DNA of 64,000 nucleotides. Origin: Acidobacteriota bacterium. Its GTDB lineage: Bacteria; Acidobacteriota; Blastocatellia; Pyrinomonadales; Pyrinomonadaceae. The position numbers and the translations under genes are program-made. Positions within the stretch are counted from its first letter, which is position 1. Every line of letters begins with the position of its first letter. The notes below the pieces were generated by a model. That model was not told the DNA's origin and did not search any database. It saw only the letters and a program-made list of their open reading frames with translations. The stretch lies in NCBI GenBank assembly GCA_019242475.1, contig JAFAVK010000052.1, positions 1-64,000 of the forward strand. Reading direction: 5' to 3'. Below, piece by piece: positions 15,712-26,213 of the stretch.

Positions 15712-16695
15712 TCAGTCCAGGTACGAGACCTCGCGGACGGCCTTGACGATGCGCTCCACGTCGGGGAGCGCGAGCCGTTCGAGGTTCTTGGCGTAGGGCA
15801 TGGGGGCGTCGGCGCCGGAGAGGCGCTTGACGGGCGCGTCGAGGTAGTCGAAGGCGTGCTCCATGATCTGCGCGCTCAACTCCGCGCCGACGCCGCAGAA
15901 GGCGTGCGACTCCTCGGCGATGACGACGCGGTTCGTCTTCTTCACCGAGTTGACGATGGTCTCGATGTCGAGCGGCCGGATGGTGCGCGGGTCGATGACC
16001 TCGACCGAGACGCCCTGCTTCTCCAACTCCTCCGCGGCTTTCAATGCCAGAGGCACGGTCATCGAGCGCGCGACGACGGTGCAGTCCGTCCCCTCGCGCT
16101 TCACGTCGGCGACGCCGAGCGGGACAAGAAAGTCCTCTTCGTCGGGCACCTCGCCCTTGTTGCCGTACATGCGCTCCTGTTCGAGGAAGATGACGGGGTC
16201 GTTGTCGCGGATGGCGCTCTTCAAAAGTCCCTTGGCGTCGGCGGGCGTCGAGGGCATCACCACTTTCAGGCCGGGGAAGTGCGCGTACCAGCTCTCCAAA
16301 GCCTGCGAGTGCTGCGAAGAGACCTGGAAGGCCGAGCCGTTCGGGCCGCGGAAGACGATGGGAATCTTGAACTGCCCGCCCGACATGTAGCGCATCTTCG
16401 CGGCCGAGTTGATGATCTGGTCGGTGGCGAGGATCGAGAAGTTGAAGGTCATAAACTCGATGATGGGGCGCAGGCCGACCATCGCCGCGCCCACGCCGAG
16501 GCCCGCGAAGCCCAGCTCCGTGATGGGGGAATCGACGACGCGCTTGTCGCCGAACTCTTCGAGCAGCCCCTTCGAGACTTTGTAAGCGCCCTGGTAGGCC
16601 GCGACCTCCTCGCCCATCAGGAAGACGCCCTCGTCGCGGCGCATCTCCTCGCGCATCGCCTGGTTCAGCGCCTCGCGCATCGTTATCACTGCCAC
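15712..16695 (-). CDS. pdhB: Pyruvate dehydrogenase E1 component, beta subunit
   Basis: A 327-residue protein of the transketolase-like beta family. An N-terminal pyrimidine-binding domain carries MGEEVAAYQGAYKVSKGL and the conserved Glu of DSPITELGFAG. The loop FRGPNGSAFQVSSQHSQALESWYAHFPGLKVVMPST follows in two parts, and the C-terminal transketolase domain holds VIDPRTIRPLD. Together with E1 alpha it decarboxylates pyruvate with thiamine diphosphate. The start is GTG 16695 with GGAGG 7 bases upstream. It is separated from E1 alpha by repeat B2 and from E2 by repeat D. Confidence 0.93.
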   Translation of the reverse strand: MAVITMREALNQAMREEMRRDEGVFLMGEEVAAYQGAYKVSKGLLEEFGDKRVVDSPITELGFAGLGVGAAMVGLRPIIEFMTFNFSILATDQIINSAAKMRYMSGGQFKIPIVFRGPNGSAFQVSSQHSQALESWYAHFPGLKVVMPSTPADAKGLLKSAIRDNDPVIFLEQERMYGNKGEVPDEEDFLVPLGVADVKREGTDCTVVARSMTVPLALKAAEELEKQGVSVEVIDPRTIRPLDIETIVNSVKKTNRVVIAEESHAFCGVGAELSAQIMEHAFDYLDAPVKRLSGADAPMPYAKNLERLALPDVERIVKAVREVSYLD

Positions 16696-16718
16696 AATGA
16701 AACCTCCGGTTTCAGGTG

Positions 16719-16795
16719 AAATGATGAATGATGAGTGATGAACGATGAATAAGAAACACGGTGCCTTTCATTCATCACTCATCACTCATCGCTCA

Positions 16796-16801
<6 letters not shown>
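16719..16801. repeat. Heptad inverted element, family B (copy B2)
   Basis: The left arm (16719-16750) and right arm (16770-16801) are built of GATGAGT/GATGAAT-type 7-bp units and pair imperfectly around a 19-base centre. The element lies in the E1 alpha to E1 beta intercistronic gap and supplies the TGA stop of E1 alpha (16796-16798, minus strand). Confidence 0.85.
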
Positions 16802-17932
<1,131 letters not shown>

Positions 17933-18044
17933 AGTGTGAATTCTCGCGCGCGTGTGCGGGCGCTGCCGCCGACACAGAGGCGCCCGGGGTGCTTCTGCGC
18001 CGCCTACTTCCGCGACTGTCGGTGTTCAGTTGTGACGGGAACGG

Positions 18045-18073
18045 ATTATACGCGACTTTCACGCCCGCGGCAA
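18045..18073 (-). promoter_or_regulatory. Sigma70-type promoter of the pdh genes
   Basis: Reading the minus strand, TTGCCG (18073-18068), a 17-bp spacer and a perfect TATAAT (18050-18045) lie about 115 bp upstream of the E1 alpha start. No competing gene is nearby. Confidence 0.55.
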
Positions 18074-18085
18074 AAAGGGGGTTGG

Positions 18086-18182
18086 GAAGGCAAAAGGCAA
18101 AAGGCAAAAGGCAAAAATGAAGACGGCGGCCTGCTCGGCGTGGCCCTCGTCTTTCACTTTTGCCTTTTGCCTTTTGCCTTCC
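18086..18182. repeat. Heptad inverted element, family E
   Basis: The left arm (18086-18124) has four GGCAAAA units; the right arm (18148-18182) has three complementary units, so the arms differ by exactly one heptamer. Both arms include a matching CGTCTT/AAGACG tip. It lies between the pdh promoter and the end of the HD-GYP gene, 3 bp from the latter's stop. Confidence 0.85.
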
Positions 18183-18185
18183 GCG

Positions 18186-20153
18186 TCAGCGGTATGCGTC
18201 GATGGAGACGACCGCGGCGGATGAAGTCGCGGGATTCTTGCGCGCCTGTTTGTCGCGGCGCATGTCGAGCGTGGCGGCCTGGAGGAGTTCGTCGGCGGTC
18301 TCGCCGCCGGCCGGGTAGGAGCCCACGCCGGCGCTGACGCGCACCTGGACGTTGCGGCCGGTCTTGACGTTGAAGACTTCAGCTTCGACGGCGTGGCGGA
18401 CACGCTCGGCGACCAGCGCGGCGACGCGGCCGTCGGCGCCCGGCAGGACGGCCAGGAACTCGTCGCCCGAGAAGCGCGCGAGCATGTCCATCTGGCGCAA
18501 CTGGCCCTTGACGACCGCGGAGACGGAGGCCAGCAGGCGGTCGCCGACGCCGTGGCCGAACTGCTCGTTGACGAGGTGGAAGTCGTCCACGTCGATGCTC
18601 AGCACAGAGACGACCTCGCCCTCGTAGCGCCGGCACTCGGCCAGGCGGTGTTCGAGCATGAGGTGGAGAGCGCGCGCGTTCGGCAGGCCCGTCAACTGGT
18701 CGGTCAGAGCGCTCTCGCGCGTGCGCTCGTGCGCGAGCGCGTTGTTGAGTGCGCCCGACGTGTGCAGGCAGACCGAGTCGAGCAGGCGCAGGTGCTCGGC
18801 CGTGTACGCGCCCGCCTTCTTCGAGAAGAGCGTGACGGCGCCGAAGGCCCCGTCCTCGCGCACGAGCGGCGCGGAGACGCAGTCGCGCACCTGCGAAGCG
18901 ACCTCCGCGGGCGCGCCGGCCAGCTCAAGCTCGGGCGGCGTCCTGCACATCCCGCGCGCGTTGGCGACGACCCAGCCCGTGATGCCTTCGCCGGCCGCGA
19001 CGCCCCGCGCGGAGAAGAACTCAGACCACTCGCCCGCGGCGTAGACGGGCTCGGTGCGCCCCGTCCTGTCGTCGAGCGCGTAGATGACGCAGGCGTCGAA
19101 GGGGACGATCTCGCGCAGCCGCGCGGCGACGAGCGCCACCGTGTCTTGCAGGTTGAGCGAGGCGCCGATGACCTGCGTCAGCTCGTGCAAGGCCGCGACC
19201 TCGCGCTGCGCGCGCGCGATGGAGCGGAAGCCGTCCGACCATTCGCCGGAGGTGTGCCCGTCCGGCGCGGCCGTCGGCGACGCCTCCGCGACCTCCGCAG
19301 CTTGCGACCAGACCTGCTCGCTCAAATCCGCGGGCGAGATGTGTGCGTCGAACTCGTCAACGTGCTTGACGAACATCTCGACGACGACGGGGTCGAAGGA
19401 CTTGCCGGCCTTGCTTCTGAGCAGCGCCAGCGACTGCTCGCGCGTCATCCCGGCGCGGTAGGGGCGGTCGCAGCGCGTCGAGTCGTAGAAGTCAACGGCC
19501 GCGATGACGCGCGCCACGAGCGGGATGCGCTCGCCCTTCAGCCCTGCCGGGTAGCCCGTCCCGTCCCAGCGCTCGTGGTGGAACCTGACCACGTCCTCGA
19601 CCGGGTAAGGGAAGCCGACGCGGCTCACGATGTCGCCGCCGACGGTCGCGTGCACCTTCATCTTCTCGAACTCGGCAGGCGAGAGCCGGCCCGGCTTGTT
19701 CAAAATGTACTCGGGCACCGCGAGGTTCCCCACGTCGTGCAGCAGCGCGCCCGCCTTCAGCGCCTCCAACTCCTTGGCGCCCACGTTCAAAAGCCGACCC
19801 AGGCCGAGCGCGTAGGTCTGCGTGCGACGGACGTGCCCGTGCGTCGTCTGCGCCTTGGCGTCGATGGCGATGGCGAGAGACTCGACGGCGCGCAGGTTCA
19901 GCTCGGCCGCGGACTCCGCCAGACTCAGACGCTCCTCGACCTCGCGCCGAGCTTTTTCGACGACGCCCTTGTGGCGGAGGGGCAGATACAGTAAGAGTAT
20001 TAGCGCGAGCGAGCCGGCGGCGAGCGCCGGCACTTCGCGGGCCGGGAGGCCGGCCGGGGCGTTCAGCAGCAGCCCGAGCAGAGAGGCGAGCAGCGCCGCC
20101 GCGACGAGTAGGCAGAAGAGCGGGGCGGCAGAAAACTGTTTTGTCGAAGCCAT
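18186..20153 (-). CDS. HD-GYP / GAF / GGDEF cyclic-di-GMP signalling protein
   Basis: A 655-residue protein. Two N-terminal transmembrane helices (about 10-30 and 42-60) are followed by an HD-GYP phosphodiesterase domain with HD at 139-140, the HHERWDGTGYP motif (GYP at 200-202) and downstream metal ligands. A GAF sensor domain (about 310-455) and a diguanylate cyclase domain with SGDEF near 562 come next. The product-inhibition site RxxD (RQMD) sits exactly five residues ahead of SGDEF. Both degrading and synthesising domains keep their signature residues, so it could make or break c-di-GMP according to the GAF input. Start ATG 20153. It is divergent from rnd, with about 200 bp between. Confidence 0.88.
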   Translation of the reverse strand: MASTKQFSAAPLFCLLVAAALLASLLGLLLNAPAGLPAREVPALAAGSLALILLLYLPLRHKGVVEKARREVEERLSLAESAAELNLRAVESLAIAIDAKAQTTHGHVRRTQTYALGLGRLLNVGAKELEALKAGALLHDVGNLAVPEYILNKPGRLSPAEFEKMKVHATVGGDIVSRVGFPYPVEDVVRFHHERWDGTGYPAGLKGERIPLVARVIAAVDFYDSTRCDRPYRAGMTREQSLALLRSKAGKSFDPVVVEMFVKHVDEFDAHISPADLSEQVWSQAAEVAEASPTAAPDGHTSGEWSDGFRSIARAQREVAALHELTQVIGASLNLQDTVALVAARLREIVPFDACVIYALDDRTGRTEPVYAAGEWSEFFSARGVAAGEGITGWVVANARGMCRTPPELELAGAPAEVASQVRDCVSAPLVREDGAFGAVTLFSKKAGAYTAEHLRLLDSVCLHTSGALNNALAHERTRESALTDQLTGLPNARALHLMLEHRLAECRRYEGEVVSVLSIDVDDFHLVNEQFGHGVGDRLLASVSAVVKGQLRQMDMLARFSGDEFLAVLPGADGRVAALVAERVRHAVEAEVFNVKTGRNVQVRVSAGVGSYPAGGETADELLQAATLDMRRDKQARKNPATSSAAVVSIDAYR

Positions 20154-20368
20154 TTTCGGGCGATGATTGCGGGATTTTTAACCGTCCGGCGAGAGCGGCC
20201 ACGGGGTGACGGCCAACGATGTTAGCCACACTTAAAGTAGCGCTTTCGGGAGAGTGAAGTCAAGATAAAACTTGCACGCCGGGCGACTTATCTTGTTGAA
20301 TGAGTGCAACTTCCGCAGGGGGCGGCGGACGCAGTCCCGGCCGGGGGAACGGGGCGGGGGGAGGGGTT

Positions 20369-21256
20369 TTGAGCTGGATCGAGCAGTCGGGCCGGATTAC
20401 CTGGCGTTACTTGGACGACCCGGCGCAGCTCCGCGAGGCGGCCGAGGCGTTGGGCGGCGAGGGGCTCATCGGCCTGGACACGGAGACTTGCTGGGACGTG
20501 AAGTCCAAAGGGCAGCAGTTGGCGCTCGTGCAGTTGGCGCCGCCCGAGGGTGACGTGCTCGTAGCGGACGTGCTTGCCACCGGCGTCGAACCGCTCAAGC
20601 CGCTGCTCGAATCGCCGGCGACGAAGATGGTCGCGCACAACGCGCGCTTCGACGAGGGGGTCTTGCGCGGCGCGGGCGTCCGCGCCGAAGGGCTCATTGA
20701 CACGCTGCGGATGTCGCGCATGGCCCTGACGCTCGGCTCGCACAGTCTCGCCTCCCTGTGCGAGCACCTGTTCGGCCTTCCCATCGACAAGACTTTGCAG
20801 AAGTCGAACTGGCGGCGGCGGCCGCTCACGCGCGCGCAGATCGAGTACGCGGCGCTCGACGCGCGGATGGCGCTGCTCGTCTACGGGGAGTTGAGCCGGA
20901 TGCTGGCCGAGGAGGGGCGTCTGGAACTGGCGTTGCGCGTGTCGGAGGTCGCGCCGTCGGAGCCGAGAGAGCCCGGCGCGGAGCCGAAGAAGAAGCGGAA
21001 GCCGGCCGGGCCGGAACTCATTCTCACGCCCGAGGAGAAACGCCTGGTGAAGGCCCTGAAGAGTTGGCGGCTCGGGCTCGCGAACACGCAGCGCGTGCCG
21101 GCCTACATGATCTGCCCCGACCGCACGCTCGAACACCTCGCCCGCGCGCGCCCCGAGACGCTCGAAGCCCTCGCCGACATCTATGGCCTCGGCGAGTCGA
21201 AGATCAAGAAGTTCGGCGAAGAGATGCTCCGCGCCCTCCGCGATTCGTGCGGCTGA
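20369..21256 (+). CDS. rnd: Ribonuclease D-type DEDDy exonuclease with HRDC domain
   Basis: About 295 residues. Exonuclease motifs: LIGLDTET (Exo I Asp and Glu), AHNARFDEG (Exo II), and YAALDA with the DEDDy tyrosine (Exo III). The C-terminal 75 residues form an HRDC nucleic-acid-binding domain (WRLGLANTQRVPAYMI...LADIYGLGESKIKKFG in two parts). It trims 3' ends of structured RNAs, chiefly tRNA precursors. The frame is open back to ATG 20300, but that extension is Gly-rich and encoded by a purine-rich GGGGGAGGGG run that looks like the ribosome-binding site for TTG 20369, which I prefer. Transcribed divergently from the c-di-GMP protein. Confidence 0.85.
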   Translation: MSWIEQSGRITWRYLDDPAQLREAAEALGGEGLIGLDTETCWDVKSKGQQLALVQLAPPEGDVLVADVLATGVEPLKPLLESPATKMVAHNARFDEGVLRGAGVRAEGLIDTLRMSRMALTLGSHSLASLCEHLFGLPIDKTLQKSNWRRRPLTRAQIEYAALDARMALLVYGELSRMLAEEGRLELALRVSEVAPSEPREPGAEPKKKRKPAGPELILTPEEKRLVKALKSWRLGLANTQRVPAYMICPDRTLEHLARARPETLEALADIYGLGESKIKKFGEEMLRALRDSCG

Positions 21257-21258
21257 GC

Positions 21259-22164
21259 TTACGAACTGACGGCCGAAGGGGCGAGCCACAGCGCGAGGTT
21301 GCGCACGTAAGTCTTCACGTCCTCTAACTTCTCGGGCTCTCTCCGAAGTTGGTCGCCGGGCGGCTCCTCAACGAAGCTCGGGCAGCCCGCCGAAGTGTCC
21401 CAGTTGTAATCCACGAAATGATGAAAGCTCGACTCGGCGACGGCCCGCCCGAGCGTGTTGCCGTGCCGGTCTTGCACGGACTCGAAGGCGACGACGAGGT
21501 TGAAGGGGCGGTTCGTCACGCCGCTCACACCCGTGGCAATCACGCGCGCGTGGCTCTCGCCTTCCGGCACGCCGACCCCGCCCTCGTGCGGGTGCGCGGG
21601 GAAGTATTCGACGCGGCCCGAAGGTGAAGACGGGTTACGCAGGAGTTCGTGCAAAGGCTCGGTGGCCGCAACCGACTGGTAATCGCCGTTGCTGCCCGAA
21701 TGGTAGTTGGGCCAGTCGATGCTCTTCGTCTGCTGGTCGTCGCGCGCGCGCCTCGACTCGTCCGGGTCTTGATGTTTGCTGTGGAAGAAGTGCGCGCGGC
21801 CGATGCCGCCGAGCGTGCAGAGCGAGGAGCCCAAATCCTGGTGGTCGCGCGTGGAGAGGATGCCGCCGCCGCGCTGTCGGAAGCGCGTGATGCCCTGGCA
21901 GTCGGCCGCGGTCAGTCCGTCGCCCACGTCCACGGCGAAGAGCCACAGTTCGTCGAAGTCGGTGGTGTCGAGCCGGCTCAACAACTCGTCGTCGCCGTCC
22001 GCGTTCGTCACGCGGTCGCGCGCCGTGACCTCGCAGAGCGGGCGCCCTTCGGCGTCGCGGAGCCCGCGCAGGTGCTCGCCAAGCAGGGAGAAACGGCCGA
22101 CGTGCCAGTCGTCCACGTTGGCGGGGATAGTGGTTTGCAAAAGGATGCGAATCGGTTTCGTCAT
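21259..22164 (-). CDS. Conserved uncharacterised protein (glutamine-amidotransferase-like fold suspected)
   Basis: A 301-residue soluble protein starting at ATG 22164 (AGGA 8-9 bases upstream). It is well conserved in character, with FDELWLFAVDVGDG, ITRFRQRGGGILSTRDHQDL, NYHSGSNGDYQ, YFPAHPHEGGVG and SSFHHFVDYNWD. I recall similar proteins in Actinobacteria annotated only as hypothetical. The alternating strands and the RGGGILSTRDH turn suggest a ThuA/class I amidotransferase-like fold, but the catalytic Cys is not evident. It ends 2 bp from the convergent rnd stop and starts 10 bp after the DUF255 gene, with which it is likely co-transcribed. Confidence 0.6.
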   Translation of the reverse strand: MTKPIRILLQTTIPANVDDWHVGRFSLLGEHLRGLRDAEGRPLCEVTARDRVTNADGDDELLSRLDTTDFDELWLFAVDVGDGLTAADCQGITRFRQRGGGILSTRDHQDLGSSLCTLGGIGRAHFFHSKHQDPDESRRARDDQQTKSIDWPNYHSGSNGDYQSVAATEPLHELLRNPSSPSGRVEYFPAHPHEGGVGVPEGESHARVIATGVSGVTNRPFNLVVAFESVQDRHGNTLGRAVAESSFHHFVDYNWDTSAGCPSFVEEPPGDQLRREPEKLEDVKTYVRNLALWLAPSAVSS

Positions 22165-22174
22165 AAGCTTAATC

Positions 22175-24256
22175 CTAACCTTCGGCGGCACGCCCCGCGT
22201 TGCCTTCGAGTCGGGCGGCAAGCTCCACGGGCGTGTTGACGGGTTGGAGGCACGCGTAATTCTCGCAGACGTACGCGGTCGCGCGCCCGCCCTGCGCCGC
22301 CCTCTCCCGGAGGAGCGGGACGAGTCGGGCCGCGTTCTCTTCGACGTTTGACGAAAGGACGACGACCTTGTTGGGCAGGTAGCGAGTCCAGACTTCGCGC
22401 AGGAGCGGGCGGGCCTGTGCGGCTTCGCCGACGACGACGATCTCTTTGGGCGTCGAGAGGTAGAAGTCGATGGCGCCGAGGGCGTAGCCGAAGGCCGAGG
22501 GGTAGCGCTCGACGGCGTCGCGGACGAGGCGCAGGACGTTGACGGCCTTGCGCCGGTAGTCTTCATTACCGGTTATCACGGAAAGCCGCAGCAACGCCTC
22601 GGCGGCGACGGAGTTGCCCGAAGGCGTCGCGTTGTCGAAGTAGTCCTTGCTCCGCACGATCAGCTTCTCGCCGCTCCGGCCGTTGTAGAAGAAGCCGCCG
22701 CCCTCCTCGTCCCAGAACTCTTCGACCATCTTGTCGGTCAGCGTCACGGCCGCTTCGAGCCAGCGCAGGCGCCCCGTCGTCTCGTAGAGCGTGACGAGGC
22801 CGGAGACGACGAACGCGTAGTCGTCGAGGAAGCCGACGTGCTTCGCGCGCCCGCCCTTGGAGACGTGCAGGAGCAGGCCGTCTTTGACGAGCGTGTCGAG
22901 GATGAACTGCGCGTTGCGCTCGGCAACCTCTTGGTAATCGTCACGCCCGAGCACGGCCGCGGCCTCCGCGAAGGCTTCGAGCATCAGGCCGTTCCAGGCG
23001 GCGATGACCTTCTCGTCGCGCCCGGGCTTAATCCGTCGCTCCCTTTCGGTGAAGAGGATTCCGCGCCCGCGCTCGACGGCCTCGGTCAATTTTTCGACCG
23101 TCACGTTCTGCTCGCGGGCGACCTCCGCGGCGGGCCGCTCGACGTGGAGGATGTTGCGCTCCTCGAAGTTGCCGCCCTCGGTCACGTCGTAGTAGGCGCA
23201 GAAGAGCCGCGCGTCCAAGGGGCCGAGCAGGCTCTCGACCTCCTCCCTGTCCCAGACGAAGAACTTGCCCTCGACGCCTTCGGAGTCCGCGTCCTGCGTC
23301 GAATAGAAGGCGCCCGACTCGTCCAGCATCTCGCGCTTCACGTACCCGAGCGTCTCCTCCGCGACGCGGCGGAAGAACTGCTCGCCCGTTGCCTGATAGG
23401 CATGTATGTAAAGCCGCGTGAGGAGCGCGTTGTCGTAAAGCATCTTCTCGAAGTGCGGGACGAGCCAGCGCGCGTCGGTCGAGTAGCGGTGAAAGCCCCC
23501 GCCGAGCTGGTCGTACATCCCGCCCTCGGCCATCATGCGGCAACTGTGCGTCGCCATCTCAAGCGCGCGCGCGTCACCCGTGCGCTTAAAAGTCCTGAAC
23601 AGAAAGTCGAGGTTCATCGACGAAGGGAACTTCGGCGCGCCGCCGAAGCCGCCGAAGCGCGGGTCGAAAGAGCGCGCGAGCCCGCGGTACGCGTTGTCGA
23701 GGAGCTGCGCGTTGATGACCTCGCCGGACTCCTGCGCCACGCCCATGCGCCGCAGCTCGGAAAGAATCTCCCAGGCGGACTGGCGCACCTCCTCGGGGCG
23801 CGTGCGGTAGGCTTCGGAGACGGCGGCGAGGATGCGCGGGAAGCCGGGCATCTGTTGACGGTCAACGGGCGGGAAGTACGTGCCGCCGTAGAAGGGGACG
23901 AGGTCGGGCGTGAGGAAGACGGTGAGCGGCCAGCCGCCGTGGCGCGTCATCATCTGGACGGCATTCATGTAAATCTGGTCGAGGTCGGGGCGCTCCTCGC
24001 GGTCAACCTTGATGTTGACGAACTGCTCGTTCATCTGCCGCGCGATCTCCTCGTTCTCGAACGACTCGCGCTCCATGACGTGACACCAGTGGCAGGCGGA
24101 ATAGCCTATGCTCAGGAGGATCGGCTTGTCCTCGCGCTTCGATTTTTCCAGAGCCTCTTCGCCCCAGGGGAACCAGTCCACCGGGTTGTGCGCGTGCTGC
24201 AACAGGTACGGGCTCGACTCCCCTGCGAGGCGGTTCGTGTGCTTGTGCTCGGCCAT
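22175..24256 (-). CDS. Thioredoxin-domain protein, DUF255/YyaL (SSP411) family
   Basis: About 693 residues. The N-terminal thioredoxin-like domain begins [20 protein letters not shown] and carries the CHWC redox motif near residue 53 in [14 protein letters not shown]. The remaining 500 residues form an alpha/alpha toroid like that of N-acylglucosamine epimerases ([51 protein letters not shown]). The family is ubiquitous but its reaction is unproven. ATG 24256 has better spacing to GAGGGG than ATG 24265, which is the alternative. A small uncharacterised gene follows 10 bp downstream. Confidence 0.85.
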   Translation of the reverse strand: MAEHKHTNRLAGESSPYLLQHAHNPVDWFPWGEEALEKSKREDKPILLSIGYSACHWCHVMERESFENEEIARQMNEQFVNIKVDREERPDLDQIYMNAVQMMTRHGGWPLTVFLTPDLVPFYGGTYFPPVDRQQMPGFPRILAAVSEAYRTRPEEVRQSAWEILSELRRMGVAQESGEVINAQLLDNAYRGLARSFDPRFGGFGGAPKFPSSMNLDFLFRTFKRTGDARALEMATHSCRMMAEGGMYDQLGGGFHRYSTDARWLVPHFEKMLYDNALLTRLYIHAYQATGEQFFRRVAEETLGYVKREMLDESGAFYSTQDADSEGVEGKFFVWDREEVESLLGPLDARLFCAYYDVTEGGNFEERNILHVERPAAEVAREQNVTVEKLTEAVERGRGILFTERERRIKPGRDEKVIAAWNGLMLEAFAEAAAVLGRDDYQEVAERNAQFILDTLVKDGLLLHVSKGGRAKHVGFLDDYAFVVSGLVTLYETTGRLRWLEAAVTLTDKMVEEFWDEEGGGFFYNGRSGEKLIVRSKDYFDNATPSGNSVAAEALLRLSVITGNEDYRRKAVNVLRLVRDAVERYPSAFGYALGAIDFYLSTPKEIVVVGEAAQARPLLREVWTRYLPNKVVVLSSNVEENAARLVPLLRERAAQGGRATAYVCENYACLQPVNTPVELAARLEGNAGRAAEG

Positions 24257-24335
24257 CGGCCTCATCCCCTCGTTCTGAAATTGTTTTCGGGGATTATGTG
24301 CCCGGCACCCTTAAACAGCAAAGGCGGCGGCGGTT

Positions 24336-24364
24336 TTGCTATTTTCGCGCCGGGCCGATAAACT
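24336..24364 (+). promoter_or_regulatory. Promoter of the ETF-QO gene
   Basis: TTGCTA (24336-24341), a 17-bp spacer and TAAACT (24359-24364) precede the gene. The -10 box overlaps the left half of the inverted repeat at 24362-24383. Confidence 0.45.
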
Positions 24365-24383
24365 GAATGGTGATTCATTCAGT
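24362..24383. promoter_or_regulatory. FadR(TetR-family)-like operator
   Basis: An ACTGAATG-N6-CATTCAGT inverted repeat overlaps the -10 region, where a bound repressor would block initiation. Its inner 18 bp, TGAATGGTGATTCATTCA, differ from the Bacillus fatty-acid-degradation regulator consensus TGAATGANTANTCATTCA (from memory) at only two fixed positions. No regulator gene is in the window. Confidence 0.5.
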
Positions 24384-24409
24384 AAGGCAAAACTTCGGGG
24401 GCGCGTGTG

Positions 24410-26116
24410 ATGGAGCGTGAGAGCATCGAGATGGACGTGCTGTTCGTCGGGGCGGGGCCGGCGAGTTTGAGCGGGGCGCTGCACCTCTCAAAACTGGTGA
24501 GCGAGCACAACGAGGCGGTGGGGAAGGGGACGCGGAAGGGGCGCGCCCTCGGCGAGATTCAGATCGCCGTCATCGAGAAGGGCGCGTCGGTCGGCGCGCA
24601 CATCCTCTCGGGCGCGGTGATGGATCCGAAGGCGCTGAAGGAGCTGATCCCCGACTTCCTTGAACAGGGCGCGCCGGTCGAGTCGCCGGTCAAAGAGGAC
24701 TACTTCATGTACCTCACGAAGACGCGCGCCATCAAGTCGCCCGTCACGCCGCCGCCTTTGAAGAACCACGGCTACTACATCGTCTCTTTGAATAAGTTGA
24801 CCGCCTGGCTCGGCGAGAAGTGCGAGGAGGCGGGCGTCAACATCTTCCCCGAATTCCCCGGCGCCGAGATGCTCTACGACGAGGCCGACCGCGTCGTCGG
24901 CGTACGCACGGGCGACAAGGGGATTGATAAAGAGGGGAAGCGCAAGGCCAACTTCGAGCCGGGCGTGGACATCCTCGCGAAGGTGACGGTGCTCGGCGAG
25001 GGGCCGCGCGGGTCTTTGACGAAGCAGTTGACGCAGCGCCTCGGGTTAAATGACGGGCGCGAGCCGCAGGTCTACAGCATCGGCGTCAAGGAGCTTTGGG
25101 AGTTGCCGGACGACCGCTACCCGGCGGGGCGCGTGACGCACACGCTCGGCTACCCTTCGGACGCGAACACGTACGGCGGCGGTTGGGTCTACGGGATGCA
25201 GAACCGCATCATCAACATCGGCTACGTGACGGGTTTGGATTACCAAGACCCCCTGCTCGACCCGCACGCCGAGTTCCAGAGGTTCAAGGAGCACCCGTTC
25301 CTCGCCAAGCTCCTCGAAGGCGGGCGGATGATCCGCTACGGCGCGAAGACCATCGCGGCCGGCGGCTTCTACGCCATCCCGCAGTTCCACGGCGACGGCT
25401 TCCTGCTCGTCGGCGACTCGGCCGGCTTCCTCAACGCGCAGCGCCTCAAGGGCATCCACACCGCCATCAAGAGCGGCATGCTCGCCGCGCAGGCCATCTT
25501 CGAGGCGCTGCTCAAAGAGGACTATTCGAAGCAGCAGCTCAAGCGCTACCGGCAGTTCATCCGCGAGAGCTGGATCACGCGGGAGCTGCGGCGCGTGCGC
25601 AACTTCCACGCGGCCTTCAAACACGGCCGCTGGCTGGGGCTCGCGAACGCCGGCTTGCAGTTCATCACGGGCGGGCGCTCCTGGGGGCTCTTCGACCGCG
25701 CGAGTTCCGAGCCGGGGCACGAGGCGATGAAGCAGTTGAAGGAGTACGGCTACCGCGGCGACGACATCACGCAGCGCTACGGCAAGGTCAAGTTCGACGG
25801 CAAGCTCACCTTCAACAAGGTGACGGACGTCTACCACGCGGCCGTCTCGCACGACGAAGACCAGCCCGCACACCTGCACGTGCTCGACACGGAAATCTGC
25901 TCGACGCGCTGCGCCGAGGAGTACGGCAACCCGTGCCAGCGCTTCTGCCCGGCGGCCGTCTACGAGATGGTCGAGGACGGCGGCGGCAAGCGGAAGCTAC
26001 AGATTAATTTTTCCAACTGCGTCCACTGCAAGACGTGCGACATCATGGATCCCTACCAGATCATCAACTGGGTCACGCCCGAGGGCGGCGGCGGGCCGGA
26101 TTACAAGGGGATGTGA
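24410..26116 (+). CDS. Electron transfer flavoprotein-quinone oxidoreductase
   Basis: About 568 residues. FAD-binding GAGPASLSGALHL sits near the N-terminus, followed by the long ETF-QO region with SGAVMDPKALKEL, GGWVYGMQNRIINIGYVTG and LVGDSAGFLNAQRLKGIHTA. A C-terminal 4Fe-4S ferredoxin domain has cysteines in CQRFCP and CVHCKTCDIMDPYQIINWV. The protein passes electrons from acyl-CoA dehydrogenases, through ETF, to the membrane quinone pool. Start ATG 24410 (or GTG 24407) with a G-rich site 8 bases upstream. It stands alone between a FadR-like operator and repeat C1; the ETF genes are not in the window. Confidence 0.92.
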   Translation: MERESIEMDVLFVGAGPASLSGALHLSKLVSEHNEAVGKGTRKGRALGEIQIAVIEKGASVGAHILSGAVMDPKALKELIPDFLEQGAPVESPVKEDYFMYLTKTRAIKSPVTPPPLKNHGYYIVSLNKLTAWLGEKCEEAGVNIFPEFPGAEMLYDEADRVVGVRTGDKGIDKEGKRKANFEPGVDILAKVTVLGEGPRGSLTKQLTQRLGLNDGREPQVYSIGVKELWELPDDRYPAGRVTHTLGYPSDANTYGGGWVYGMQNRIINIGYVTGLDYQDPLLDPHAEFQRFKEHPFLAKLLEGGRMIRYGAKTIAAGGFYAIPQFHGDGFLLVGDSAGFLNAQRLKGIHTAIKSGMLAAQAIFEALLKEDYSKQQLKRYRQFIRESWITRELRRVRNFHAAFKHGRWLGLANAGLQFITGGRSWGLFDRASSEPGHEAMKQLKEYGYRGDDITQRYGKVKFDGKLTFNKVTDVYHAAVSHDEDQPAHLHVLDTEICSTRCAEEYGNPCQRFCPAAVYEMVEDGGGKRKLQINFSNCVHCKTCDIMDPYQIINWVTPEGGGGPDYKGM

Positions 26117-26121
26117 GAGTC

Positions 26122-26200
26122 AGCAGGCAGTAGGCAGTTGGCAGTAGGCAGTTAAGGCAAAGTTCTTCAACCGCCTACTGCCATCTGCCTACTGCCTGCC
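26122..26200. repeat. Heptad inverted element, family C (copy C1, short centre)
   Basis: Arms of AGTAGGC/AGTTGGC/AGCAGGC 7-bp units pair with GCCTACT-type units (26173-26200). The centre is short (about GTTAAGGCAAAGTTCTTCAA) and looks like a deletion derivative of the longer centres in C2 and C3. Begins 6 bp after the ETF-QO stop. Confidence 0.85.
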
Positions 26201-26213
26201 GGTTTAGACACGA

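Noticed and set aside
18393..19994. A 533-codon plus-strand frame opposite the HD-GYP/GGDEF gene
   Set aside because: Antisense shadow; no domain and an Arg-rich composition. Similar long shadows opposite 22838-24361, 28299-29747 and 45858-47636 were rejected for the same reason.
20300..20368. Gly-rich N-terminal extension of RNase D
   Set aside because: The extension is encoded by a purine-rich run that functions better as the ribosome-binding site for TTG 20369.
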